Part shown: positions 8,991-16,859 of the stretch, piece after piece
Layout of the letters: the number at the start of each line of letters is the position of its first letter
Numbering within the stretch: position 1 is the stretch's first letter
Origin: Candidatus Delongbacteria bacterium
GTDB taxonomy: Bacteria; CAIWAD01
Direction: 5' to 3'
Length of the DNA stretch: 64,000 bases
Assembly (NCBI GenBank): GCA_041675285.1
Contig: JBAYTZ010000005.1
Location: forward strand, 1-64,000
Notes under the pieces: generated by a model
What the model saw: only the letters and a program-made list of their open reading frames with translations
Told to the model about the DNA's origin: nothing
The model's database searches: none
Position numbers and translations under genes: made by a program

Positions 8991-11053
8991 ACGTCCACAA
9001 GGCGGAGACCATCCGCAACATCGCCCTGGTGGGTCACGAGTCCACCGGCAAGACCATGTTCACGGAAGCCATGCTCAAGCTGGCCGGGGAGATCAATCGT
9101 CTGGGTTCCATCGAGGGGCACAACACGGTCTCCGACTACACGGTCTTCGAGCACGAGCGGCAGAAGTCCGTGTTCGCCACGCTGAACCAGTTCGAGTGGC
9201 AGGGGCGCAAGCTCAACGTGCTGGACACGCCGGGCTTTTCGGATTTCTACGGCGAAGTGGTGGCCAGCCTGCACGTGTGCGACATCGCCGTGGTGCTGGT
9301 GAGCCCCACCAACGGTCCCGAGGTGATCACCGAGATGGTGATGGAGACCGTGGATGCCCGCAGCCTGCCCTGCCTGTTCGTCTTCAACGGCCTGGACAAG
9401 GACCACATCCGCTTCGAGGAGGAGCTGGAGAACCTGAAGGGCGCCTTCAAGGGCGTGGCCCAGGTGCAGTATCCGCTGGAGACCGGCGAGTCCTTCAGCC
9501 GGATCGTCGACGTGTTGAAGCGCAAGATCCTGGTGCACGACGCCGAGGGCAAGGTGCGCGAGGAGGAGCTGGGCGGCGAGGCCGGGCGCGTGGACGAGTT
9601 GTACTCGGCCCTGCAGGAGACGGTGGCCGAGAGCGACGACGCGCTGATGGAGGCCTTCCTGGAGAACCTGGAACTCACCGAAGAGCAGTTCCAGCTCGGC
9701 CTGGCCAAGGGCGTGCGCGCCGGCACGGTGCGTCCGGTCTTCTGCTGCGCCGCGCGCAAGCTGGTGGGCGTGGGCCGCGTGCTGGACGTGCTGGCCGCGC
9801 ACTATCCGGGTCCGGGCCTGCTGCCCTTCCCGGGCCGCAAGGGCTCTGAGCCCGTCGAGGTGGCCCTGAGTGACGAGGGCGGCGTCAGCGCCCTGGTCTT
9901 CAAGACCGTCAACGAAATGCACGTGGGCGAATTGTCCTTCTTCCGCGTCCAGACCGGCGCCGTCCGACCGGGCGACGAGCTGATCAACGCCCACAACAGC
10001 AACGCCGAGAAGATCGGCACGCTGTTCAGCGTCGTGGGCAAGACGCGCAAGGACCTGCCCGAGGTGCACGCCGGCGATCTGGCCTGCACGGTCAAGCTGC
10101 GCTCCACGCACACCAACGACAGCCTCTGCAGCAAGGGCCACCTGATCGAACTGGCCCCCGTGGTCTTCCCCGAGCCGGTCATGAGCACGGCCATCGAGCC
10201 GGAGAAGGCCGACGATGACGAGAAGATGTCCAGCGGCCTGACCCTCATCCACCACGAGGATCCCAGTTTCAGTGTGCGCCAGGATCCCGAACTGCACCAG
10301 ACCATCATGGCGGGCTTGGGCGAGCAGCAGTTCAACCTGCTGCTGGAGAAGCTCGAGCGCCGCTCCGGCGTCAAGGTCAAGCTGATCAAGCCGCGCGTGC
10401 CCTATCGCGAGACCATCACGGGCAACGCCGACGTCAAGGTGCGCCACAAGAAGCAGACGGGCGGTGCGGGCCAGTTCGCCGAGGTCTGGATCCGCATGAA
10501 GGCCGGCGAGCGCGGCAGCGGCTTTGTCTTCAAGAGCGAAGTGGTGGGCGGCTCGGTGACCATCCCGTTCCAGCAGGCCACGGAGAAGGGCATGCGCCAG
10601 ATGCTCGAGGAAGGGATCATCTCCGGCTGTCGCGTGGAGGACGTGGAAGTCACCATCTACGACGGCAAGATGCACCCGGTGGACTCCAAGGAAATCGCCT
10701 TCATGATCGCCGGCAAGGAGGCCTTCAAGCAGGGCTTCCTGGAGTGCAAGCCGATCCTCCTGGAGCCGATCTGGGAGGTGGAGGTGAAGGTGCCCGACGA
10801 GTTCATGGGCGACGTGATGGGCGACCTGAGCAGCCGCCGCGGCAAGATCCTGGGCATGGATTCGGCCGGCAAGAACCAGCTGATCAAGGCCCTGGTGCCG
10901 CTGGCCGAGTTGTTCGGCTACGCCACCACCCTGCGCTCCATGACCAGCGGCCGCGCCACGCACCGCCGCAAGTTCGACCACTACGAGAAGTGTCCGCCGG
11001 ATGTGCAGACGCGCGTGGTGGAGGAGTACCAGGCGGAGAAGGCCAACTCCTAG
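8987..11053 (+). CDS. EF-G-like translational GTPase paralogue (EF-G-2/FusA2 type)
   Basis: A 688-residue protein with all EF-G domains: G domain (1-~270), beta-barrel domain II, domain III, and the domain IV/V region (RVPYRETITGNADVKVRHKKQTGGAGQF). The P-loop GHESTGKT (16-23) is intact. The G3 motif is DTPGF (80-84), not the DTPGH of canonical EF-G, so the histidine that activates the hydrolytic water is replaced. G4 is NGLD (134-137) instead of NKxD, and the switch I RGIT motif is missing. This resembles the Thermus EF-G-2 group of secondary factors. I chose TTG 8987: GGAGGAG (8977-8983) precedes it and it overlaps the upstream stop. GTG 8975 is possible but has no ribosome-binding site. 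Confidence 0.85.
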   Translation: MNVHKAETIRNIALVGHESTGKTMFTEAMLKLAGEINRLGSIEGHNTVSDYTVFEHERQKSVFATLNQFEWQGRKLNVLDTPGFSDFYGEVVASLHVCDIAVVLVSPTNGPEVITEMVMETVDARSLPCLFVFNGLDKDHIRFEEELENLKGAFKGVAQVQYPLETGESFSRIVDVLKRKILVHDAEGKVREEELGGEAGRVDELYSALQETVAESDDALMEAFLENLELTEEQFQLGLAKGVRAGTVRPVFCCAARKLVGVGRVLDVLAAHYPGPGLLPFPGRKGSEPVEVALSDEGGVSALVFKTVNEMHVGELSFFRVQTGAVRPGDELINAHNSNAEKIGTLFSVVGKTRKDLPEVHAGDLACTVKLRSTHTNDSLCSKGHLIELAPVVFPEPVMSTAIEPEKADDDEKMSSGLTLIHHEDPSFSVRQDPELHQTIMAGLGEQQFNLLLEKLERRSGVKVKLIKPRVPYRETITGNADVKVRHKKQTGGAGQFAEVWIRMKAGERGSGFVFKSEVVGGSVTIPFQQATEKGMRQMLEEGIISGCRVEDVEVTIYDGKMHPVDSKEIAFMIAGKEAFKQGFLECKPILLEPIWEVEVKVPDEFMGDVMGDLSSRRGKILGMDSAGKNQLIKALVPLAELFGYATTLRSMTSGRATHRRKFDHYEKCPPDVQTRVVEEYQAEKANS

Positions 11054-11076
11054 GAACCTGCAGCACGAACGAACGG

Positions 11077-11109
11077 GGGAGGCCGGACGGGGTTCGGCCT
11101 CCCTTTTTT
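11077..11109 (+). terminator. Intrinsic terminator after the EF-G-like gene
   Basis: A perfect 9-bp stem (GGGAGGCCG, 11077-11085, with CGGCCTCCC, 11095-11103) is followed by six T residues. It ends the 7422-11053 operon. Confidence 0.9.
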
Positions 11110-11153
11110 CTCTGGCGGCCGGCGGCCGGCTGCCGCTGGCCGGCAGGGCTTTC

Positions 11154-11159
11154 TACCTT
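11154..11159 (+). promoter_or_regulatory. Candidate -10 element of the HIT gene
   Basis: TACCTTgg lies 31 bp upstream of the HIT ATG, in the TAnnTT(g) form seen before many genes here. The -35 position holds only TGCCGC, so support is limited to the -10 element. Confidence 0.35.
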
Positions 11160-11190
11160 GGGGCGGCCACAAATCGAGGAGCAGACTCAC

Positions 11191-11706
11191 ATGGAACGGA
11201 TCTGGGCGCCCTGGCGCATGGACTACATCCGCGGGCTGGACCCCAAGGCGGAATCGGCCGAGCCGGACAAAGGCTGCATCTTCTGCTGGAAGCCCCAGGC
11301 CCCCCCAGCGGAGGATCCGGCCAACCTGATCGTGGCCCGCCGCGAGCACTGCTTCCTGATCCTCAACCTCTACCCCTACAACAACAGCCACCTGATGGTC
11401 GTGCCGTACCGGCACCTCTGCGACTTCACCCTCTTGCGCGACGCCGAGCTGCTGGACTGCCAGCGGGCCCTGCGCGACGCCGTGCTCGTCCTGCAGCGCA
11501 GCCTGGCGCCCCAGGGCTTCAATCTGGGCCTCAACCTGGGCAAGGCGGCGGGGGCGGGCATCGACCAGCACCTGCACTGGCACCTGGTGCCGCGCTGGGT
11601 GGGGGACAGCAATTTCATGCCCGTGCTGGGGGAGACCAAGGTGATCTCCGAATCCATCCAGGACAGCTGGCAGCGGCTGCGCGACGGCTTCGCCACACTG
11701 GAGTAG
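11191..11706 (+). CDS. HIT-family hydrolase/transferase (Ap4A phosphorylase-like)
   Basis: A 171-residue protein with the histidine-triad signature QHLHWHLVPR near residues 126-135; the middle histidine is the nucleophile attacking the alpha-phosphate of a dinucleoside polyphosphate or nucleotide conjugate. The N-terminus has RIWAPWRMDYI and a CxxC pair (Cys29, Cys32), typical of the zinc-bearing Ap4A phosphorylase-like branch. Length is normal. It starts at ATG 11191, with CGAGGAG upstream, and is monocistronic: a terminator precedes it and a new promoter follows. Confidence 0.88.
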   Translation: MERIWAPWRMDYIRGLDPKAESAEPDKGCIFCWKPQAPPAEDPANLIVARREHCFLILNLYPYNNSHLMVVPYRHLCDFTLLRDAELLDCQRALRDAVLVLQRSLAPQGFNLGLNLGKAAGAGIDQHLHWHLVPRWVGDSNFMPVLGETKVISESIQDSWQRLRDGFATLE

Positions 11707-11727
11707 AGGCGCTCCCATCGGGAATTC

Positions 11728-11756
11728 TTGGGCCGGCCCGGCCGGATTCCTACGTT
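11728..11756 (+). promoter_or_regulatory. Candidate promoter of the selenoprotein-FadL-GDSL operon
   Basis: TTGGGC (11728-11733), a 17-bp spacer, then TACGTT (11751-11756). The ATG is at 11804, so the leader is about 40 nt. Confidence 0.55.
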
Positions 11757-11803
11757 AGGATCAAGTGAAGCGGATCCAGTTCACACATCACCCGGGAGAG
11801 TTC

Positions 11804-12859
11804 ATGTCCACACAACACCGGCGCCTGTGGGTAGCCGCGGGTCTGCTGTTGATCAGCCAGACCCTCTGGGCCAGCCCGTCCACCGACGCGGCCGCCAACC
11901 TGGGCTTTCTGACGGACAAGAGCGCGGCGCTTCAGCAGGCCGGGGCGCGCCAGCAGCCCATTCTGGCCTTCTTCACCACCGATTGGTGAAGCTGGTGTCG
12001 TCGGCTGGAAGCCGACGTATTCGCCACACCGGATTTCCAGACGGGCAGCGCGCAGTGGACGCGGCTGGTGATTGACGCGGAGAAGGGCGACGGCGTGGAC
12101 TGGGCCAAGCGCTTCCACGTGAACGGGTATCCCACCGTGATCCTGCTGGACGGGAAGGGCGGCGAGATCGACCGCCTGGCGGGCTACGCGCCCATGCCCG
12201 GCTACCTCAAGACGCTGCAGGACTATCAGGCGGGCATCGGCACGCTGGCGGCCCTGCAGGCCGAGCGCGCCCTCAAGCCCCAGGACCAGGCCCTGGCCCT
12301 GCAGGTGGCGGGCAAGCTGGCCGGGCGCGGCCAGGCCGACGAGGCCCGGGCCGTCTATCAGGGCGTGCTGGACGCCGACCCGCAGAACGTGCAGGGCGGC
12401 GCGGACGAGGCGGCGGGCGAACTGGCGCTGCTGCAGTTCCGCGCCAGCAAGGATCCCGCCGTGCTGGAGGCCGTGCTGACCAACTGGAAGGGACTGGAGC
12501 AGGGGCCGCAGCTCTACAACGCGCTGGTCGCGCTGGCCGCCAAGGCCGGGGACGACGCGCGCATGCAAACGCTGCTGGAACGGGCCGTGGCCGACTATCC
12601 CCGCGACGTCGAGCTGCTCAACAGCTACGCCTGGACCGGCGCCGAGAAGGGCTGGAACCTGGAGCGCGCGCTGGAACTGGCGCAGCGGGCGGTGGAGCTG
12701 AGCGGGCGCGACCCCAACGTGCTGGACACCCTGGCGGAGGTCCAGTTCCGGCGCGGCGAGCGCGAGGCCGCCCAGGCCACCATCCGGGAGGCCCTTGCCG
12801 CCCGCCCGGGCGACCCCTATCTGACGGGGCAGCTCACGCGTTTCCAGACCCAACCGTGA
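11804..12859 (+). CDS. Probable selenoprotein: secreted thioredoxin-fold protein with UxxC active site and TPR domain
   Basis: Reading through one in-frame TGA at 11987-11989 gives a 351-residue protein. Residues 1-24 are a signal peptide (LWVAAGLLLISQTLWAS). Residues ~35-140 are a thioredoxin fold in which the TGA falls at residue 62 in FFTTDW-U-SWCRRLEADVF. Cysteine homologues carry D-W-C-x-W-C there, so the motif is U62-x-x-C65. GYPTVILLD supplies the cis-proline. Residues ~165-351 form TPR-type helical repeats. Both halves are in the same frame, so this is not a frameshift. ATG 11804 has GGGAG 6-9 bp upstream. A gene caller would split it into a truncated secreted peptide and a TPR protein starting at 12068. 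Expected role: periplasmic thiol-disulfide chemistry. A Cys-to-stop mutation is the alternative, but the hairpin behind the TGA argues for selenocysteine. Confidence 0.82.
11990..12032 (+). promoter_or_regulatory. SECIS-like hairpin directly after the in-frame UGA
   Basis: An upper stem of 7 perfect pairs (CGTCGGC, 11999-12005, with GCCGACG, 12011-12017) carries the apical loop UGGAA, with G at the second position. A lower stem pairs 11992-11998 (CTGGTGT) with 12026-12032 (ACACCGG; one G-U), separated by an 8-nt bulge on the 3' side. The loop begins 17 nt after the UGA, so 16 nt separate them. This fits the general bacterial SECIS design: an early loop G, a short upper stem, and a position within the coding region just past UGA. 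Confidence 0.75.
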
Positions 12860-12890
12860 CGAGTAGTTCCATCAATTTTTAGGAGTCGAC

Positions 12891-14159
12891 ATGACCAAGC
12901 GGTTTGCCTGTCTGTTGACAGGGGCCTGCCTGCTAAGCGGCCTGGCCACGCGTCTGCCGGCCGCCGGATTCGCCATCCACGAGCAATCCGGCCGGGCCAT
13001 GGGCACCGCCGGCGCCTACGCGGGCGCGGAAGGCGCGGCCAGCCTCTTCTACAATCCGGCGGGCATCGCCCGGCTGGAGGGGACGCAGTTGGAGATGGGC
13101 ATCAACATCATCATGCCCGCGACGGACTTCACCGGCCCGACGGACCATCCCACCTACGGCACCGTGGCCATGGACAAGCAGACCTTCCCGCCCGTGGACC
13201 TCTACCTGACGGGCCGCCTGACGGAGCAGGCCCGCTGGGGCGTGGGCGTCTTCACCTACATGGGACTGGGCACCCGCTGGCCCGAGGACTGGGCCGGGCG
13301 CACGGTGACCGAGGAGATCAACCTCCAGACCTTCACGATCAATCCCAGTGTGGCCTTCACCCTGGGCGAAAACACCAGCCTGGGGCTGGGCCTGGACCTG
13401 ATGTGGGGCAAGGCCCTCTTGAGCAAGGACAGCTACACGGGCTATCCCTTCAACGGGTACGTGGACGTGGAGCTGGACGGCACGGGCCTGGGCTACGGCT
13501 TCAACGTCGGCCTGCAGCACCGGGTGAACGAGGAGCTGAACCTGGGCCTCTCCTACCGCTCGGGCCTGACCCTCTCCGCCGAGGGCGAGACCACCTTCGG
13601 CATCCAGGACGTGGAGAACCCCAGCCACGTGGCCTACCTGCAGAGCCTGTTCCCCACCACCGACGCCAACCTGGATCTGGACATCCCGGACCTGGCCATC
13701 GCCGGCGCCCAGTGGACGCCCGCGGGCCTGCTGGACGGCAAGCTGACCTGGCGCGGCGACCTGGTCTTCACGCGCTGGAACAAGTACGCCAGCCTGGACA
13801 TCGATTTCGAGACGAACACGGCCGGCCTGGCGGACTCCCACTCCCCCAAGCTCTACGAGAACACCTGGGCCTTCCGCACCGGCGTGGAGTACGCGCTGAA
13901 CGAGGACTGGGACCTGTGCGGCGGCTGGTACTACGAGCAAAACGCCGTGGTGGACAACATGGTGGAGCCCAGCCTGCCCGACGCCGAGCGCAACGGCCTC
14001 AGCCTGGGTGCCTCCTGGCAGGCGACGGAGAGCCTGGGCATCGACGCCTACTTCATCCAGATCCTGCTCCAGGACCGGGTGAGCAGCTTCGCCGAGCTGC
14101 CCGGCGGTTATGAGAGCGGCATCCCCATTTTCGGCCTCAGCGTGCGGAAGGAGTTCTAA
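12891..14159 (+). CDS. OmpP1/FadL/TodX-family outer-membrane transporter
   Basis: A 422-residue protein with a signal peptide ending around PAAG and a mature N-terminus FAIHEQSGRAMGTAGAYAG, the FadL plug-domain hallmark (the NPA signature appears as FYNPAGIARL). Amphipathic beta-strands follow and the C-terminus is the aromatic KEF. The family moves hydrophobic compounds such as long-chain fatty acids through a side opening of a 14-strand barrel. The gene lies 31 bp after the selenoprotein and 2 bp before the GDSL lipoprotein, all probably one transcript. The GDSL enzyme may release acyl chains that the porin imports, or act as an outer-surface partner. Confidence 0.92.
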   Translation: MTKRFACLLTGACLLSGLATRLPAAGFAIHEQSGRAMGTAGAYAGAEGAASLFYNPAGIARLEGTQLEMGINIIMPATDFTGPTDHPTYGTVAMDKQTFPPVDLYLTGRLTEQARWGVGVFTYMGLGTRWPEDWAGRTVTEEINLQTFTINPSVAFTLGENTSLGLGLDLMWGKALLSKDSYTGYPFNGYVDVELDGTGLGYGFNVGLQHRVNEELNLGLSYRSGLTLSAEGETTFGIQDVENPSHVAYLQSLFPTTDANLDLDIPDLAIAGAQWTPAGLLDGKLTWRGDLVFTRWNKYASLDIDFETNTAGLADSHSPKLYENTWAFRTGVEYALNEDWDLCGGWYYEQNAVVDNMVEPSLPDAERNGLSLGASWQATESLGIDAYFIQILLQDRVSSFAELPGGYESGIPIFGLSVRKEF

Positions 14160-14161
14160 GC

Positions 14162-15556
14162 ATGAAGAGCACCCTGAACCTTCGGCTGGGCGCCCTGGCC
14201 CTGGTGGCCGTCTCCCTGGCGGGCTGCGGCACCTCCGACGAGCTGCCCACCACGCCGAACTACTCCGACGCGGCGGACCTGGCCGGCCTGCAGGCCTACA
14301 CGGCCATCGGCAACAGCCTGACTGCCGGCTACCAGAGCGGCGCCTGGGGCAACCCCGAGCACGTGGCCGCCAGCTATCCCAACCTGATTGCCCGCCAGCT
14401 GGGCATCGCGGACTTCAAGCAGGTGAGCATGGTCGGCACGGGCCTGGGCTTCTCCGGCGGCGCGCCGGTGGGCAACATGGTGGTGAACATCGGCGCCACA
14501 GGCCCGGTGCTGAGCTACACGACTGTCGACATGGCCAACGTGGCGGCCCTCCAGGCCGGCGCGGCGGCGGACTTCGACTTCACGGCCCCGCGCAACTTCG
14601 GCATCCCGGGCATCACGCTGATGCACGCCGCCGGCGCCCCGCTGGACGCTTATTATGCCAACGGGCTGGGCAATCCCTACGCCAACTTCTACCGCAACGC
14701 CAGCTCGGGCTCCAAGACCCAGGTGCAGCTGGCCGCCGAGTCCGGCGCCTCCTTCATCACCTGCTGGCTGGGCAACAACGACGTGCTGGGCTTCGTGACC
14801 AGCGGCGGCACGGGCAGCCTGACGCCCAGCGCCACCTTCCAGGCCACGCTGAGCGGCACGCTGGGCGCCCTGGGCACGGCGCCCTATCTGGCCGTGATGA
14901 ACATTCCGTCCGTGACGGACATCCCCTTCGTCACCTATTTCAACCCCGTGCTCAACGCCAAGCTGACCGCGCTGGGCTATCCGCACGCGGTCTACGCCAT
15001 GGACAACGAGCTGGGCCACGCGGTGCCGATCTTCACCGACGCGGGCACGAACAACTACATCCTGCTGCCGGCGGCCACGGCCATGACGCTGGATCCCACC
15101 CTGGGCTCCAGTCCGGCCAACCCGCTGCCCGACGCCCTGGTGCTGGACGCCGCCGAACTGGCGGTGGCCCAGGCCGCGGTGGAGGACTTCAACCAGCAGC
15201 TGGCGGACGGCGTGGCGGCCCTGAACGCCGCGGACCGCGCGCACGACGTCCTGCTGGTGGACATGAACTCCTTCTTCACGCACATCGTGGCCCACGGCTA
15301 CTCGGCCTACGGCGAGACCTTCACGACCCAGTTCGTGTCGGGCGGGATCTTCAGCCTGGACGGCGTGCATCCCACCAGTCTGGGCTACGCCATCGTGGCC
15401 AACCAGATCCTCGCCAACTTGAACGAGCACTGGGGCCTGAACGTGGAGCCCGTCGACCTGGCCGAGTTCATCGGCGTCAACAACGGACTGGGTTCCATTG
15501 ACCAGCCGCTGCAGTGGCCGGACTTCGGCTCCGTGGTGGAGCTCTTCCAGCACTGA
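14162..15556 (+). CDS. GDSL/SGNH-family lipoprotein hydrolase
   Basis: A 464-residue protein. A signal peptide with lipobox LAGC gives Cys22 as the lipidated residue. Block I is AIGNSLTAGY (Ser nucleophile in GNS), block III is CWLGNNDVLG (Gly-Asn-Asn oxyanion region), and block V is FSLDGVHPTSLGYA (catalytic Asp-His). All SGNH residues are in place. It is larger than a minimal SGNH hydrolase because of inserts between blocks I and III. Expected to sit on the periplasmic or outer face of the outer membrane as an esterase or lipase. Its gene follows fadL by 2 bp, a pairing common in Bacteroidetes. Confidence 0.88.
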   Translation: MKSTLNLRLGALALVAVSLAGCGTSDELPTTPNYSDAADLAGLQAYTAIGNSLTAGYQSGAWGNPEHVAASYPNLIARQLGIADFKQVSMVGTGLGFSGGAPVGNMVVNIGATGPVLSYTTVDMANVAALQAGAAADFDFTAPRNFGIPGITLMHAAGAPLDAYYANGLGNPYANFYRNASSGSKTQVQLAAESGASFITCWLGNNDVLGFVTSGGTGSLTPSATFQATLSGTLGALGTAPYLAVMNIPSVTDIPFVTYFNPVLNAKLTALGYPHAVYAMDNELGHAVPIFTDAGTNNYILLPAATAMTLDPTLGSSPANPLPDALVLDAAELAVAQAAVEDFNQQLADGVAALNAADRAHDVLLVDMNSFFTHIVAHGYSAYGETFTTQFVSGGIFSLDGVHPTSLGYAIVANQILANLNEHWGLNVEPVDLAEFIGVNNGLGSIDQPLQWPDFGSVVELFQH

Positions 15557-15570
15557 GATTCGTCCCGATC

Positions 15571-15610
15571 CGCACAACCCCGCGACTCCGGCCGCGGGGT
15601 TGTGCGTTTC
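15571..15610 (+). terminator. Strong hairpin terminator after the GDSL gene
   Basis: A perfect 14-bp stem (15571-15584 with 15593-15606) around an 8-nt loop begins 14 bp after the stop. The tail is short (TTTC), so termination may rely mostly on stem strength. Confidence 0.75.
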
Positions 15611-15648
15611 CACCCGGCTCCGACTGCGTTGCTTGATCCCAATCTGCA

Positions 15649-15800
15649 GGACCCAACACCGCTTTGAGACTCCCAGATACGTAGAGAGCTTGGCCGCCGT
15701 TGTCATATGCACATTGGCCCTCACGCACACGCACAGTCGAGGCTGAGTCAGTTACGTAATCATGATCCGTTGGATCCCAACTCCGCTTCGAGTCTTCGAG
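15649..15800 (+). repeat. Pair of imperfect ~25-bp direct repeats in a 300-bp gap
   Basis: Copy one (15649-15674, GGACCCAACACCGCTTTGAG onward) and copy two (15772-15798, GGATCCCAACTCCGCTTCG onward) share about 21 of 25 positions. They lie in 15611-15913, which is lower in GC than the rest of the window and shows no coding. The only other item seen is a -10-like TACGTT at 15879-15884, before the enoyl-CoA hydratase. Function unknown; possibly an eroded element. Confidence 0.35.
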
Positions 15801-15913
15801 TCTTCGTGTTCCAAGAACCGCCGGCCAGCGCGAGACCCAAGCACGGGCGCGCAAGAGATTCTGCCGGCGCTCGCTTTGTACGTTGTCGGCGTCTAACCCC
15901 TGGAGGTCGATCC

Positions 15914-16759
15914 ATGAATCCGGCCCACCTGCTGCTGGAGAACTACGACGGCGTGGCCGTCCTGACCCTGAACCGGCCCGCGCGCCTGAACGCCCTCAGC
16001 CGGCAGACCCTGGCGGAACTGGACCAGGCGCTGATCGTGCTGGAGCGCGACGGCAACCTGCGCGCCGCCGTGCTCATCGGCGCCGGACCCAAGGCCTTTG
16101 CCGCCGGGGCGGACATCGAGGAACTGGCCGGGCTGGACCCGCGCGCGGCCCGCCAGGTGAGCGCCGAAGGCCAGCGCATCCTGCGCCGGCTGGAGCAGCT
16201 GCCCAAGCCCGTCATCGCCGCCGTGAACGGCTTCGCCCTGGGCGGCGGCTGCGAGCTGGCCATGGCCTGCCACTTGCGGCTGGCGGCGCCCCACGCGCGC
16301 TTCGGGCAGCCGGAAGTCAACCTGGGCCTGATCCCGGGCTACGGCGGCACCCAGCGCCTGGCGCGGCTGGTGGGCCGCGGCCGGGCCACGGAACTCTGCC
16401 TGACCGGCGCGCTGCTGGGCGCCGAGGAGGCCCACCGGCTGGGGCTGGTGAACCGCGTGGTCACGGCCTGGGCCAAGGACGAGCAGGGCGAGCTGGCGCG
16501 CGACGAGAAGGGCCAGCCCGTCTTCGACCGCGAAGCCTTCCTGGAGGCGGCCCTGACGCTGGCGCGCGAGATTCTGGCCAAGGCCCCGCTGGCTGTGGCC
16601 GGCTGCCTGGAGGCCATCGACCGCGGCCTGGACCTGCCGCTGGACGCCGGCCTGGCCGTGGAGCGCGACCTCTTCGCCGCCTGCTTCGGGACGGAGGACA
16701 TGCACGAGGGCACGGCGGCCTTCCTGGAGAAGCGGCCGGCGCGCTTCAGCGGCCGCTGA
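15914..16759 (+). CDS. Enoyl-CoA hydratase/isomerase (crotonase) family protein
   Basis: A 281-residue crotonase. It has the acyl-CoA pocket GADIEELAGLD, the oxyanion-hole segment PVIAAVNGFALGGGCELAMACH, and both acid/base glutamates expected of a true hydratase: one in GQPEVNLGLIPGYGGTQRL, one in GRGRATELCLTG. A charged insert of about 20 residues (KDEQGELARDEKGQP) precedes the C-terminal helices and makes it longer than the usual ~260. It probably hydrates 2-enoyl-CoA in fatty-acid or butanoate metabolism. ATG 15914 has GGAGG 7-8 bp upstream. It is a single gene between two terminators. Confidence 0.9.
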   Translation: MNPAHLLLENYDGVAVLTLNRPARLNALSRQTLAELDQALIVLERDGNLRAAVLIGAGPKAFAAGADIEELAGLDPRAARQVSAEGQRILRRLEQLPKPVIAAVNGFALGGGCELAMACHLRLAAPHARFGQPEVNLGLIPGYGGTQRLARLVGRGRATELCLTGALLGAEEAHRLGLVNRVVTAWAKDEQGELARDEKGQPVFDREAFLEAALTLAREILAKAPLAVAGCLEAIDRGLDLPLDAGLAVERDLFAACFGTEDMHEGTAAFLEKRPARFSGR

Positions 16760-16778
16760 TTTTCCCACAACCAGAATG

Positions 16779-16812
16779 AAAAGGCCCGGTTATCGCCGGG
16801 CCTTTCTTGTTT
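16779..16812 (+). terminator. Intrinsic terminator after the enoyl-CoA hydratase gene
   Basis: A 9-bp stem (AAGGCCCGG, 16781-16789, with CCGGGCCTT, 16796-16804), loop TTATCG, followed by TCTTGTTT. Confidence 0.88.
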
Positions 16813-16859
16813 GGGATACAGCGAAGTGTCAGCTTGGGTCACCATCACCCGAGGATCCC

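Noticed and set aside
12068..12859. Separate TPR protein starting at ATG 12068, with a truncated secreted peptide before it
   Set aside because: Both pieces share one frame, the TGA sits on the active-site cysteine column and a hairpin follows, so one selenoprotein gene explains the data better.
11804..12859. TGA reassigned as a sense codon throughout this genome
   Set aside because: Many intact genes here end at TGA at expected family lengths (for example the AEC permease, DUF1318 lipoprotein and glmS).
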